Assembly: GCF_901000735.1 (NCBI RefSeq)
Contig: NC_081545.1
Coordinates: 4,818,583 to 4,882,582, forward strand
Source: Corylus avellana
Lineage: Eukaryota; Streptophyta; Magnoliopsida; Fagales; Betulaceae
Direction of reading: 5' to 3'
Length of the DNA stretch: 64,000 bases
Both the position numbers and the translations under genes were made by a program. Of the stretch, positions 20,268 through 33,508 are shown piece by piece (position 1 is the first letter of the stretch; each line of letters opens with the position of its first letter). A model generated the notes under the pieces. It worked only from the letters and a program-made list of their open reading frames with translations. It did no database searches and had not been told where the DNA came from.

Positions 20268-23090
20268 AAAAAAATCCAAGAAATAGAGAGAGAATGAAAT
20301 AAACAAGAAACAAATAAGAGAAATCGAAGAGAAGAGAGGGGGAGAGAGATCGCTTGCGCAGAGAAGAGAGATCGTTGCTCTTTGAAAGATGGAGATCATT
20401 TTGCAGAGTCTCCTTGAGAGACGTGGGTGCTAGAAGGGTGGGGTTTTTGTGGGCAATTTACACGATAATTTTAATCCCACAGGAAAGGATTAGCTAAGCC
20501 ACTCGTTTTTGAGTGGCTTAACTAACCCCGTGTATATAGGATTAGTAATCCCATGGGAATAGCTATTCCCAGGAATAGAGTGTTACCAAACAAAGGACTA
20601 GCTATACCTAGTGTTAGCTAGTCCAATCCAAGGGTCTAATCCGTAAACCAAACGGGACCTTAGTTGAGTTTGTATATATAGGACAATGTGGGTTGATTGA
20701 TTGGTGGGATGGTCCTGCATCTGGTTTTTGCAACGGTGGATCCGGTTTTTCTGGGTTTGTAGAATCTATTTGTTGGTACAATCTTTGAGTATCAGTGGAT
20801 TTACAGAGTTATCCCTGCAATTCCATTCTATTTTTGTGCAACGAATATTGACCTTTTTATCACTTTAAAACCTAAAACTAACATTTCAAAACAAAAAATA
20901 ACATCATATAATCTCCCAATTAAAATACCGAAAGTCAACATTTAATCAAAAACTTTAATTAACATCAAAACTCAACAACTCAACAATAAACGAATAAAAT
21001 CTGGGATTAATTAATGCTTACCCTCATAGAGTTTCTTCAAGCTTTTCTCCCTCGCCTTGCTTACTCTATTTTCCTCTTTCATAGTAAAATTTTCCATAAA
21101 ATCAATTTAAAAAGAATGGCTAAGCCCTGGGGGGGATTCACACCATTCTTAGAAGCCAAATCAACTTTTAAATCAAACTTTTTTTTCTAAAATGAAATTT
21201 AGAAATTAAATGTTCAAAGCGTAAATGTTTGTAAATCATGAATATTGACGACCATTCTAACCAAGGCCTAATTAGATGGGCCTACCTGCATTGGGCTCAA
21301 GTACGGCCTAACACTATTTAGGACACAATGTGTTGCACATTTTGACAAGAGAAGGTGTAAAACGATTTAAAACATGTTTTTTTTATCATGGAGAAATGTT
21401 AGAAAGTCAAACAAATAAATCTAGAAAATTTTTTAAATTGATTTACAAGGGCTTTTAAATTCAAAAAATGCAATTCTCTCTCTTTTGTCTGTCACTCACG
21501 GTTTATCACCTCAGTTTGAAAATTTTTTTGGGTTCATTTGTTTGGCTCCCTAGCACTTCTTTTTCACCATGAGTAGTGCCAGAGAGCCAAAGAGTTGAAC
21601 CCAAAAAAATTTTCAAACTGACATAGCAAGAGTTTTTAAATTAAAAAAATGCAATTTTTTTTCCCTTGTCTGCCACTCACGATCTACTACGTTAGTTTGA
21701 AAATTTTTTTGGATTCAACTCTTTGGCTCTTTAGCACTTCTCTTTCACCATATGCATACCGAAGGAAGATCTTCTCCGGCTCAAATAAATTGCAGAGTAT
21801 CTAGTTAGTTATATTTTAAGAGTATTTTTGTCTTTCCATTTTTTGAAGGGATAAAAATACTCTTCCAAATGAACTGGGGAGGATCCTAATTCTATGCATA
21901 CTTACACAACATCTTTACTTTACTGCATATAATATTTAGATAAAATTACTGAATCATCCCTGAATTTTAAACCTTTATTTTACTCTTAAGCTCCTTGAAT
22001 TTGTTCTTTTTATCAAATAGTTCATTCCGTCTAATTCTGTAAAATATTTTTTAAGGAATCCACATAATATTATAATTACAACATTTTTCAAAAGATAGAA
22101 AAAATAAAAATAAAAATAAAATTATAGGAAAGTGGCTAGCATTTATCCTCGATAAAGTTTTGGAGCCACTCCCAATAGAAGGGTGACTTACGACTAACCC
22201 CTATCAGAGAATGGGTTGCTCCTAAGGGTGACATTATAAATAGGTGAATCAGACTAGTCACATTTTTTTTTTATCTTTTTTCTTTTCATTTTCTTTTGAA
22301 AAATAGTATAATTGTAATTTTTTGAGACTCTGAAAAGAAAATTGGTGGGTTCTATACAAAATTGACAGAATGATTAATTTAATAATGAAAACAAACCCAA
22401 GGAGATAAAAGATAAAAGTAGAATAGAGAGTAATTTGATTTAGGTCAAAACGTAGGGAATGAATCAATAATTATGAAAACAAGAAAGAAGATGATCAAAG
22501 AGGCTCAAAGGGAAACACCCACTCAATAGAAATCAAACCAAAACCCTATCTAAATCCCAAGCCTTTCAAAGAATAACATTTGCTTAAACTTACCTTTGTC
22601 CTTTAGTAAGAAAGTGATCAGTTCTAAACAATCTATTTTAGCAACTGCTCTTCAGTTTTGGGATGATAAACTTATAAACCTGTTATATAATTCCGTAACA
22701 AAATGATTCTTCTGTACAAATTTCAACCATTTTTCCGACAGAGCCCACATGAAAATATAATTTACGTAAGTAAAAAATAAAAACCAAAAGAAGAAAAGAA
22801 AAAAGAAAAAAAGAAGAAGAAGTTGGTTCTTGTGGCCTAACGGCGTAGCCAAAAACCCCCCAAAACGGACCAAAATAATTTGGGTCCACTTTTGGGTGCA
22901 GAAAGACGAATAGATAGAGGGGAAATACAAAAGCTAGCTAAAAAAAAAGTGTGGGGCTGTCGGGTCTAGTGGGGAAAAAAGGTAGGACATGTAGATGGAA
23001 TGGGTGTTGTGAATTAAAGAAACAAAGAAATCCAACTTATACTTACAAAAATTACAAACATGGCCTTATAAGGCCATGTTTAATTAATAT
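20268..23090. other. Gene-poor intergenic DNA
   Basis: No gene recognised. Includes purine-rich sequence (20268-20400), a possible 3' half of a Tourist-type MITE ending AAACCAAACGGGACC near 20660, a duplicated palindromic block (21447-21752), and AT-rich DNA. Only the last ~100 bases are related to the CNL intron sequence seen upstream of copy C exon 2. No Rx_N exon for copy B was found here. Confidence 0.55.
21447..21752. repeat. ~180-bp direct repeat with an inverted core
   Basis: The block 21447-21570 recurs diverged at 21627-21752; both end in TTCACCAT. Between them 21582-21625 is an inverted copy of the GGCTC...TTTGAAAATTTTTTT part, so the structure is forward, inverted, forward. It may be a foldback transposon remnant. 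Confidence 0.6.
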
Positions 23091-23173
23091 TTTTCTTAAT
23101 TATACACATAACCCGGCCCTAAAATGTTTAATTTTTTGGAATGGACCATACTAAATATCTGGGGGTATTACAA

Positions 23174-25566
23174 GTACGCACCTTCTTTTCTAAATCGAAC
23201 CAGCTTGTATATGGCTTTAAAATGGGTCATAAGATTCAGGCAATGAGGGAGATGCTCGATAACATTGCAACTGATAGGATCAAATTTGGCTTTACTGAGC
23301 GCCCTACAAGGACACAGTTAGAGCATATATAGGAAGAGAGAAGATACACATTAATTTGTTTATAGTTGACGAAGAAGTTATTGGGAGGGAGGTTGAAAGG
23401 AAGACTATTAAAGAGTTGTCGTTGGATTTTAATAGGATACTGAAGGGTTCCATTATTTCCATAGTTGGGATTGGTGGACAAGGCAAAACCACGCTTGCTC
23501 AGTATGTGTTCAATGAAAAGGAGGTCCAAAGTCAATTTAATCTGAAACTTTGGATGTGTGTCTCTTAAGTTTTTGACGTGAAAACTATTGTTCAAAAGAT
23601 CATAGAATGTGCAACTAAAAGGAGACCAGAAATCAATGAGATGGATTTGTTGCAACGTCAACTTCAAGCAGAAATTTATGGGAAGCGATATTTACTTGTT
23701 TTAGACGATGTATGGAATGAGGATATTGAAAGATGGTCTAGTTTGAAAAAACTGCTGGTCGATGGCAAACGGGGAAGCAAAGTTTTGGTTACTACACGTA
23801 GCGAAAAAGTTGCAAAGATTATAGACAAAGATTCACTGTTTCTTTTGGGAGGTCTATCTGAAAGTAATTCTTGGGATTTATTTAAGAAAATGGCATTTGA
23901 AGACGAAGAAGAGCCAAAGAATCCAAAGATAGTAAAAATTGGAAAGGAAATCATACAAACGTGTGCACAAGTTCCTCTTGCTATAAGGAGCATATGGAGT
24001 CTATTATACTTCAAAAATTCAGAGGATGATTGGTTATACTTTGAAAACAATGAACTTTACAAAATAACTCAACAAGACAATGATATTTTCCTAGTACTTA
24101 AGTTGAGTTATGATCATCATCTCCCATTACACTTGAAGCAATGCTTTGCTTTTTGTTCGTTGTTTCCAAAACATTCTGAAATTGAAGTGCAATTGTTGAT
24201 TCGGCTATGAATAGCGCAAGGCTTTATTCATTCATCAAATAGAAATAGTCGTCTTGAAGATGTTGGTCACGAGTATTTTATGGATTTGCTGTGAATGTCA
24301 TTTTTCCAAGACATAGAAAGAAATGAATATGGTGATATAGAAACATGTAAAATGCATGACCTTATTCATGATCTTGCACGGTCAATAACAATGAATGAGT
24401 GCATAATTTCAGATCCTTTGCTCAGGGCACACAAAATGAGAACGCTTCTTTTGCTATTTCCAACAACGTCTAGCTATAGCCAAAAGCTGATCTATGATAC
24501 ACTTATTTCAAGTTTTAAATGGTTATGTGCTTTAAATTTGAGTCGATCAAATATTCAATATGTATCGTATTCCATTGGCAAGTTAAAGCATTTAAGATTT
24601 CTTGACCTTTCTTGGAATGAAGATATCAAACTACTCCCGTCTTCTATAACTAAATTGCAAAATTTGCAAACACTAAGGCTTGACTTTTGTAGTGGGCTTA
24701 AAGAATTGCCAAAAGACACTAAAAAATTGATTAGCCATAGGCACCTTGCACTTTATAAGTGTAGGAGCTTGACTCATATGACGGATGGACTGGGAAAGTT
24801 AACTGCTCTCCAAACATTGATGATGTACAGTATAGGGAAGAAGAAGAAAAGTTATTTTCCAAAGCAAAAGGATGGGCTAGATGGTCTGGATGGTTTACAT
24901 GAATTGAGAGGAGAACTACGTATCAAGGGTTTAGAGCACTTGAGATCTTCTCCGCCGAAAGCCAAGGCTGCACACTTGGAGAAAAAGCGACACCTTAAAA
25001 TCCTGAAATTAGAGTGGGACCCAGAAGCTTCTGACTATAATGGTAAGGCAACTGCAAATGATGAACAGCTACTGGAACACCTTCAGCCACACCACAATTT
25101 GAAACAATTAATTGTAAATGGGTATGCAGGTGTGCGGTTTCCTTTCTTGATGTCATTGCTCTCGAATTTGGTTTCTATTTTCATATACAGTTGTAAATGG
25201 TGCCGCAACATCCCACCATTGAAACAATTCCCTTCTCTCAAGATTCTTATTCTTTTGGACTTAAGCGTGCTGGAGTACATAAGCAATGATGGTAGTGATG
25301 TGTCCTCTTCTTCCCTCCAACGTATCAGGCTTGAGAAATTGCCTAAGTTGAGGGGATGGTCGAGCCATGCAGTAACAGTAAATCATGGCATTCCATTAGA
25401 TTTATTTCCTTGCCTTTCTTCTTTAAGTATCATTGATTGCCCCATCATGTCACCAACACCAGTCAGAGTACTCAATAACATTGCAAATGATGATCATGGG
25501 GAATCAGATTTGCACAAAGCTCTCAATTATCCACTATTGTTTCCTATCTTTCACTTCAATATATAG
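23174..25566 (+). pseudogene. CNL (RGA-type NBS-LRR) pseudogene, copy B
   Basis: This is almost base-for-base the same as copy A at a constant offset of 19,395. By eye only two differences appear in 2.4 kb: a GGATTT/GGCTTT change near 24224, and ACC/ATC in the LRR near 24625, giving Ile instead of Thr. It shares all three nonsense codons (23566, 24208, 24292), the frame break near 23333, the lost splice acceptor before 23174 and the truncated LRR end. The motif order is P-loop, kinase-2, RNBS-B, degenerate GLPL, RNBS-D, MHD, LRR. Shared lesions mean inactivation preceded the duplication, or that A and B are alleles. Exon 1 was not found in the 2.9 kb upstream. Confidence 0.92.
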
Positions 25567-26125
25567 CATTCTCACGGGTCTAATATATATCTTGCTTCTT
25601 TTTTCTTTTATGTTTTTTAAATATTTCTTGTGTTTCGTCATGTCCATTTGGATTTGTAATTTCAAAACGTGGGATTTAAAAATAGTGATTTTAAAAGGTG
25701 TGATTTTTAAAATGCAATTAAGCATCAAGTAGATCATGATTTGAAAAAGCGGATTTTTTAATGTGTTCAAAACCTAGTTCTTTATAAACACATTCACAAA
25801 TGATACATTTTTTGTAATTAATTTTGTTTAAAATTGCACTGATGGCCTGTGAAATTGCAGAACCAAACGGTAGTATTAGGTATTGGGAAAAAGATTTATG
25901 ATAGATCAGGAAAGTCTTTCACATCCCAAATTTTCTTAAAAACTCAATAAAATTTTTGAGCAACTCTAGGTTTTCTCATAATCAAATACAGATTTAGACA
26001 GATTCTTTTTATTATTATTGTTACTGCAACTCACTCTGTCCATGGATTGATTTGACCTTTTTACTATTTTCATTGGAAAATTTTGAGTTATTGTTGAGTT
26101 TATTATTTTGTTTTTAATGGTCAGC
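25567..26125 (+). other. CNL 3' flank, unit B
   Basis: Counterpart of 6172-6732 with a few single-base differences and a two-base deletion. No gene. Confidence 0.7.
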
Positions 26126-26623
26126 AGAGACATATTCAATTCATGAAATGGTGTGAGAATCATTGGTCGATTCTGAAATATGCTCGGATATGTCAGCCTC
26201 ACTTGTAGACAAAACAATTGACAATATATAGAGGACTTCTATGATGAGGAAGATCAGGTGAGTAAATGTTGTAAGAATGACAATTAGCTGAGCCTGTGAA
26301 AGGGAACATTCAATTAACCATATTTTGCATTTTTAATCAGTATTCTGCCTACAATTTGGTCAACACTTTTGATCAGCATTTAGAACATTGAAAGACATTA
26401 TAAAGAATCCTAGGTGTCCTTAAAAGCCATCTAACATGCATTTTGCATTTGCAGGTTCTTCCACTTGCTTGAAAGCATTTTAATCCCTAAAGACAGTGAT
26501 AATGCTTGCTTGTCTTCAAGTGAAATTGGTTGAAGTGCTCCAATGGTAGTGACTGGAATTGAAGATCATGTTAGCCAACCACTCTGTTTATGTGTCTCTT
26601 GTTAGTGCAGTGCTTTTGTTAGT
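26126..26623 (+). pseudogene. BRUTUS-like fragment B1
   Basis: Counterpart of the fragment at 6733-7230. The hemerythrin-type exon ends DEEDQ at 26257 with donor GTGAGTAAATG. The next exon starts 26455 after TTTGCAG and reads VLPLA, where A has ILPLA, so B keeps the family residue. It has the same stops and the same internal deletion as A. Confidence 0.75.
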
Positions 26624-28210
26624 GCTGCCTTTGCATATATTCTTTGCAATTTAAATTCATGGTTAATTCTGTTATATCTAAATAGGCTTTTATAAAATTC
26701 AGTTTTTTAATGTGTTAGAAATTTAAAATATTAGGCACTGATACCCCTGCTTAAGTTTTTTCAAAAAAAAAAAATTGAATTTTTTTTTTTTTTGAAAATT
26801 TAGCCTGGCCAATTTTTGTTTTTTTTTTTTAAAAGCCCAGCCCCTCCAAAATATAGCCCAGCCCTCCATTTTTTTTTAAAAAAAAACCTAACCTAACTCA
26901 GCCCCTTATCGTTTCTTTCTCTGTAATCTGTCAACGCCGTCAACGGGTTCTTCACTTCTTCTCTTGCTTCTATCAGCTCCACTGCTCCAGCCTCCTGAGT
27001 CCTGAGATCTGCCGTATGTGGGTTTTCTTAAAGAGTGTGGGTTTTCTTCAAGGATCATGGCCCATGATGGGGTTTTGGGGAAATTTTGGTTATTACTTGT
27101 TAGTGTTGTTTGGTTGGTTCTGGTTATTGGGTATTTACCGTGTTTATTATTTTGTTTTTCTTTTGGAGGGACGGATTTGGGCTTTACGGGTGGTTGTTTT
27201 TTAACGAATTATGCTTAATTGTGTTATTCCCTTATTGGGTTGGTTCCGGTTCTTGGATTATGAATTTATAGTGGTTTGTTCTCATTCTGGTGGGATTGAT
27301 TAAGAGTATTTGAAATCGTGATAATTATATGGATATGTATGCTGATGAACAGTTTTTGGATGCATCATGAGTATTTGTTTTATGAGTTATGAGTTATTAT
27401 CTTATTAATATATTGATTGGTCTTGTTTTGACTTTTCCAGTATTTACAACAACTATAGAATGAGCAATCTCAATCTCAGCTATGAAGATTGTTAAGACAA
27501 TACTTTGTAACAAAATGGAGGATGAGTTGGCATATATTTATGAAGTCTCGTAGATATGATTTTTGTGATACACATACCATATTATAATTTATATTTTTAA
27601 TTGTATTTACAATATTATAAAAAAAATATAATATATAAAGAGAACAACAATAAAAAAAAAAGTTTATCATTATATTTTGAGAAATGCTTAGATTTATTAA
27701 AAAGTTCATCTTTTAGCCATTTTAATCTTAGGCGGCATGACTCATTTTAAAATTAATAGATTTTAAACAATAAATTAATTGATTTCTGAAAAATGGGTCA
27801 TGCCACATAGGATTAAAATGACCAAAAGATAAACTTTTTAATGAAACTAAGCATTTCTCTTATATTTTATTATTTTATTCACGCCCCTTCATGAATGAAT
27901 TCTTGGATCCGCCACTTATACAACAATGCATATTATATTTCCATTGTTGTTTTTAATTCTAGTCTATTCGGTTTCTTTAGAAGCTAGTCTAGATCTATGT
28001 TTTCAAGGATGAATCCCTTACTCCCGATGATTTTACCTATCATAGTGGGCCTTAGCTTTAATTGACTGCATTTTCAAGTAACTTCCACCATTCTGGTTTC
28101 CATTAAGTGTTTTGATCAGGTTCTAGTTGTCTATCTAGCTAGCTTGAGTTTCTCAGTTGTTAAAAGTGTAGGGTTTTTTTTTTTTTTTTCATCTTGTACT
28201 TGTCGTGGTA

Positions 28211-28243
<33 letters not shown>

Positions 28244-28325
28244 GTAAAAGATAATACGTTATAGACATATAAAAAGAGTCCTAGCTGTCCTTAAAAGCCA
28301 TCTAACTAGTATTTTTCATTTGCAG
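26624..28325. other. Insertion-like noncoding segment, unit B
   Basis: Counterpart of 7231-8932, including homopolymer tracts and the Mutator MITE. No gene recognised. Confidence 0.5.
27679..27859. mobile_element. Mutator-type MITE, unit B
   Basis: Same 181-bp inverted-repeat element as at 8286-8466, in the same place and with the same 9-bp target duplication TTATATTTT, so it was present before A and B diverged. Confidence 0.85.
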
Positions 28326-29061
28326 GTTCTTCCACTTGCTTGCTTGTCTTCAAGTGAAATTGGTTGTTGTGCTCCAAGGGTACTGACTGGAATTGAAGAT
28401 CATGTTTGCCAACTGCTCTGTTTATGTGTCTTTTGTTAGTGCAATGCTTTTGTTAGTGCTGCCTTTGCATATATTCTTTGCAATTTATATTCATGGTTCT
28501 GTTATATCTAAAGACTTTTATAAAATTTAGTGTGCTGAAGATTCAAATTGTTATTATTAATTTTTTATGCATGTGTTACAAATTTAAAATATTAGACAGT
28601 GATGCCTATGAAAGTCTGGATCATAATGATCTCACTTTCAAGGCTGGATGGAATGATATGCTTGAATGTTGGAGCAACCACTGGTGAAATTTCAAATTAT
28701 GAAGATTTACTTGAATGTTCTCCGTTGTTTTATGGATCAATGAAACAAGTATTTGGGAGTAAGAATTATGAAAGAAATTGCAAACTCTGCTGAGTGTTGT
28801 GGCAAGTTTTATGCATGCAGATTCTGCCCTGGTAAAGTCAGTGAAATTAATGGATATGTAAGTTTGCCCTTATATTGTTTGCTTGATTAACAGTGGACTT
28901 CCATAGATAATGTTTTTAGTATCAATGTTTATTTGCAGGAAAGCTACGGCTGAAATATTATGCATGCAGTGCTTGAGACCAGTTTTCACAATTCCTTCCT
29001 GTGGTGGACTATTGATAGCAGAGTACAATTGCATTATTTGCAAATTTTAAAATGATAAAAT
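28326..29061 (+). pseudogene. BRUTUS-like fragment B2 (hemerythrin end and CHY zinc finger)
   Basis: Exons at 28326 (VLPLACLSSSEIGCC), 28598-28857 (AGWNDML, EDLLECSP, CCGKFYACRFC; donor GTAAGT) and 28939-29061 (KATAEILCMQCLRP, CIICKF then TAA). Compared with A, four bases are lost before the TAC codon (GCAGAGTAC instead of GCAGACCGAGTAC), giving EYNC. It is non-functional, as in A. Confidence 0.8.
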
Positions 29062-29739
29062 GTATATACTTTTTTTTATTAATTTTTCCTCCCTAATCAT
29101 TAATTGATGACATTAGTTTTTATTTTTTCAGAATTTTATGGAGTGCAAATTTGTTGGAGCCAACTGAAAGAATTGAGTCCAAAATCATCTTTTATTTTTT
29201 ATTTTTGTAAGTTGTGCAGCTGTCTACTGTGAGTCTATTTTGTGGTAGGTGACCTGGACTTTACCCATGTGATCGATATGATATTGGTTCTCTGCTCTCC
29301 TTTGCCTGTTGCCTTGTTACTGACTTGTTCGAAATAGGAACAACAACAACAACAAGATGGCAGAAAGATGGGCCTCCCTTTTGGTATTCCAGAATGTACT
29401 GTGAAATGAGTGAAGCTATCGTAAGTGTGGGTTATGCGGATCCTATGCTAGCAGTCTACTTAAGGTTGATTCCTGTTCCTACATACTAAATAACCATTTC
29501 TTAAGAAAAGATAGCATGGATCCCATGACAGAAGAAACCCAAATATTCTCCTAAAATTTCTTGATGATACAAGTAAAACTAATTCAATTCAGCAACAATT
29601 AAGTTAAATAGCTTTACTTCATTTAGAAACTGCAGCTTCATCTGCATTTCATCTTATCATCCCTGGCTGAAGAACCACCATATTTGTATTGGTAACTGGA
29701 TGCGATGGTATAATATTAGCTTTCCCTTTTCTTGTGCAG
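29062..29739. other. Noncoding, unit B
   Basis: Counterpart of 9673-10355, with one extra ACA unit near 29342. No gene recognised. Confidence 0.45.
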
Positions 29740-29802
29740 GCCCAGAAGAATGAGCTTTGTGATGAGAAGCAGAGGCTCAACGCGGACAAAGAGAAGTTGG
29801 AG
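29740..29802 (+). pseudogene. ILR3/bHLH105-type leucine-zipper exon fragment, unit B
   Basis: Same 63-base exon as at 10356, after the acceptor CTTGTGCAG. One change turns the Arg of ELRDEK into Cys (CGT to TGT), again a C to T transition. No other exons of the gene found. Confidence 0.75.
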
Positions 29803-30669
29803 CCTAGTTGCTTAGAATTGAACACACCCAGGGTTTGCTTCATGTTACTTGTAACTTTGTAAGGCAAGTGTGTTTCTTTTATTATGTTTTTTTATGTAAT
29901 TGTTTTCAATTGCTTCTGTGTTTGTATCTTAGGGTCCGAGAGGTAAATAGGTGCAACATCTATGTATAGACAGTATAGTGACTAGAACTTCTTGTGGATT
30001 TCTACTGATGTTATGTACAATAAAATATGCTTGGTGTTGGGTTGGTTTCCAAATCTAGGAGGTGGAACAAGAGATAGAGGCAAATCTTCTCTCCATTGTG
30101 ATTAGAATTATGATGGCTGCTATATTATATGCTTTATGACTTCAAAAAATGCTACATTGTTTCAAGAAATAGGAATTCCTGGTACATTGATTCAGAAATC
30201 ATATTTTGGGTTAGATATAAAGTCAAATCCTTTAAGGGTTCCTAATTCTTCCGTTAATAGTTCTCCAGCTGATTCTTAGGATTTTTCTCATGTAATTTTT
30301 TTAGTTTTTTTATCCCATGTTTGCCTCTTTGTAAACATTTTTTTGTGTAGGCCCTTATAGCTTTTAAGCCGTCTTGCTTTTGAGCAGTTGCTTATGAATA
30401 TTTGCAGAAGACCTCGCGGAAAGAAGCTTTGTTGGATTTTTTTTTTTCCCTTTTCTTTCTGACAAAGGAAAAAGAAATTCTAACTGGGATTCATTTATAA
30501 TATGCTTTTTCAGAGGTCGTTCGTTCTATTTTGAATTTGAAATTTACTTATAATTTAATATTGAACACTTTTGTCATGAACTTGTCTACCAAATGCATCA
30601 GGTAAAATAAAAACTTGGTCACAGAAATCACTCAACAGCATTCCTCACGAAGAATTTATCTGATGATTG
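29803..30669. other. Noncoding, unit B
   Basis: Counterpart of 10419-11285; no gene seen. Confidence 0.5.
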
Positions 30670-31570
30670 TTATGCCTGAAGCATCATCATTACGAAGCTG
30701 AAACCCGTTAGGATACTGACAAGAAAACTGCCTTTGTGAGCTGATGAGGATGGCGGTTCAGTTGAAGATTCAGTCGAAGAGGTTCGAGTGGATTCAGTTG
30801 AAGGAATAATAGAGGATGATGCAGGACCATCCAAAGGCGAGTCAGATGGCGACGGAGGGAGCATTGTATTTGTAGGAGTGGATTCTGGGGCTTATGTTGG
30901 TGAGAAATCAAAAGTACTTTCTGGAGATGCTGATGATGCAAGAGTGTTTATCTCAACCTTCATTCCTTGGCGCTTTTGTTCCACAGATGAAAGGGATGGC
31001 TGTGGTGCCACCATTGTAGGACTGAATTGCGTTACTCGCCTTGGAAACCTCAAGCACTGTTAGAGGCAGCACACACAGCAGCCAACAGCAGCCGAACTCC
31101 CATGATTCAATCTACTTCCATGATTTGTGCCTCACTTCACTCCAGCATTCAAGGAACGCCTGCAGACCCACACAGCCGTATATATGTCCTCTCTTTTCCA
31201 TTTTTTGCTTACTTGTGTCTTCCACTTATTAGCCTACTTAAAGAGCTCTAACCTCCTTTGGTTATAAATATAAGAACAACTTATTGTTGTGGTTAATGAA
31301 AACAGAGTTTCTCCAAAATCTTCTTTCAAGCACATCATGGTTTGGTGCATACTGGAAAACTGTGAATTTAATTCAAATCATAACAAGCAGAATCATGTTT
31401 ATATAGAAATAAAGTGATTGTTGGCATATAAAAGTGAGTCTGGTGGTTGTACTTGTATCCCACCCACCGTTTGGGCCTCCAACTATATATTTGTAATTTG
31501 CCGCCATGGCTAATTTGATTAGCGTGGCTAAAGTAGCCAAGCTCATCATTGTTTTTAGCATTAATGTCAT
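30670..31570 (-). pseudogene. Early nodulin-like (phytocyanin) pseudogene, copy B
   Basis: Minus strand. Exon 1 from 31570 reads MTLMLKTMMSLATLATLIKL, then a signal-cleavage-like AMA, then NYKYIVGGPNGGWDTST. Unlike copy A, the signal peptide has no stop. The C-terminal part (31063-30670) has VLEVSKASNAIQSYNGG, a frameshift, VEINTLASSASPEST, a stop in the Ser/Pro region and the GPI-signal tail. The copper-ligand middle part is missing, so the domain cannot fold as a cupredoxin. Confidence 0.8.
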
Positions 31571-31918
31571 TTTGGGCTAAAAAGTAATAAAATTGAATAC
31601 AAAAAGAAAAGGTTAATCACAGAGAAATGATTTGATGGGTTTTCAGTTTGAGCTAATCACAGGAATCATGTATATATACAGGTAGAGTAGAGGGAAAAGG
31701 AGAGAACCCTTTGAGAACGAAGATAAGCTGTTTAATTAGTTGTGTTTGGTCTTTGGAGTTAGTTCAAGTATCATGAAGATATGGCAATGACAGATCAACT
31801 AACCCTCACTCTCTCTCCCTTCTTCGTCTGCTACCATTTACCAGAAGGAACCCAACCTCAATACCCATCTCAGATTCAGAGTTTCCCAAGCTCAAATCTT
31901 TGGGAAAAAAAGAAAGAA

Positions 31919-32269
31919 ATGTGTTATGTGGGTAAAGCTACAAAGATCTTCTTCATCTTCATTGTCACGGTGTTGGTGGTTCTCGGCCTTGTTATAGGAT
32001 TTGGGCTTCTCCGCCACAGCTTCCAAAAGGCCCACAAATGCTCCGGCGACTCTTGCCACTCTTCTTCATCTTCTCTTCCGGTGGCTGTCCCCAACCCTAG
32101 CTTTACCCCACCAAGCTCACCTAACCCATATCCATGCCCTGACCCCAACATCTCCAACCAGCCCAGTCCACCTAACCCAAACCCAAGCCCACGCTCACCT
32201 CCTACACCGGCAGCGCCAATTAATCAGCCGATTCCGGTGATGGCGACACCTGGACCTGTGCATGGTTAG
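31919..32269 (+). CDS. Small proline-rich single-pass membrane protein, copy B
   Basis: Intact 116-codon ORF, the partner of 12530-12880. [14 protein letters not shown] leads into a transmembrane segment (residues ~9-30), a short Cys segment (HKCSGDSCH) and a Pro-rich tail. The frame is open for 46 further codons upstream (from 31781), but the conserved ATG at 31919 is preferred because copies A and D' share it and the upstream sequence differs in frame. The family is unknown to me. The architecture suggests a plasma-membrane anchored wall-associated peptide. Confidence 0.65.
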   Translation: MCYVGKATKIFFIFIVTVLVVLGLVIGFGLLRHSFQKAHKCSGDSCHSSSSSLPVAVPNPSFTPPSSPNPYPCPDPNISNQPSPPNPNPSPRSPPTPAAPINQPIPVMATPGPVHG

Positions 32270-33508
32270 CTGCATCTTGCAAGGGTTGTTGTAGATATAT
32301 ATTTGTTATGGCATTGTTTTGCATTACATAATTTTGTTTAATTTTTATTCTTTTTACGGTTATCCCTGCAATTTTCTATAATTTTTTTACCTTTTTATTG
32401 TTAGGGACTTCAGTTATCATTGCTTGCTGCATTTTATTTTCTTACTTGCCTTAATTATGGTCCAGTTTGGAATAAAAGAGCCCAATGAAACAATTACTCT
32501 TATTAGTTGAAATTGCTACATTAGTCTTATTAGATGAAAGTTAGATAGAATTAGTGTCTCACATTTCTAATCAATTTAACAAACGACATTGTAATAATTT
32601 CATTGAATTCAATTTAAATCAAAATTTTGTGATGTGGCCCTCCTCATTCAGTAGTTGGGACTCTTAAAATTCCTCATATGAGATTACTGTGAAAAGGTGA
32701 AAACAACGAAACAATTATCTCATATAATAGTTTCCTTTACAAGTTTGTGATTGGTTTGTTGTGCATAGTTTGATCTAAGGTTAAGAAGACATGATGCAGC
32801 AACTAACAAGGAAGTGTATTGGAGGTTTTCCCGCTAATATTATTTCTTGCACCCGACTACATTATGTGTAAAGTCTCATGTTAGGAATTATGGAGACAGT
32901 TAGTGGCGTGACTTACGATGGAATTCAATGCAAAATTGTTTAAAAGTTTTTGGGTTGGTTGGTTGATTGATGAACTAAGCATTAGGTCCACGGCCCAACA
33001 ATAAGGTTGGACCATAATAGAAATATAATCCCATCAAATACTTCAATATAACATTGTAGTTGGTTGGTTAAAAGTCTTAGAGAGATTCCATGTAGCAAAT
33101 GTTAAGAGACGTGCCTTCTCATCTAAGCGAACAATTAGTTATGATGTAAGTGAAATTTTTTGATGAATCTTATTTACTATTGTTTTTTTTTTTTAATTTA
33201 AGGAGAAAATAATTAGGTGAATGGATATATCTAATATATGGTAAAAACTAAAAAGGACTAGGTGGTAAAAAGCCTTACCAGCAATGATACTTCCTACAAG
33301 AATTGGGCAAATGCAAACGACTGGAATGGGGATAAGAAGTGTGCTATACACATTCTCGTAAGCATTGAGTCTCTAACCACAATGAAAATTACCATTAGAT
33401 AAAAAAATAAATTAAAGTACATGTAGCATCTAATAGTGATAGCTAAAGTGACGGCTAATTTTATAATTTTACAATTTTACAATTTGAGTTGAGTGGTTGC
33501 CCTATAAG
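32270..33508. other. Intergenic DNA, unit B
   Basis: Counterpart of 12881-14115; no gene seen. Confidence 0.6.

Noticed and set aside
20268..20399. N-terminal 44 residues of the copia ORF read across the N gap
   Set aside because: The frame is only joined through 100 N of unknown true length; the residues show no gag features and the region may be unrelated.
20455..20662. Tourist-type MITE
   Set aside because: Only one end (AAACCAAACGGGACC next to TTA) fits; no matching left terminus was found.
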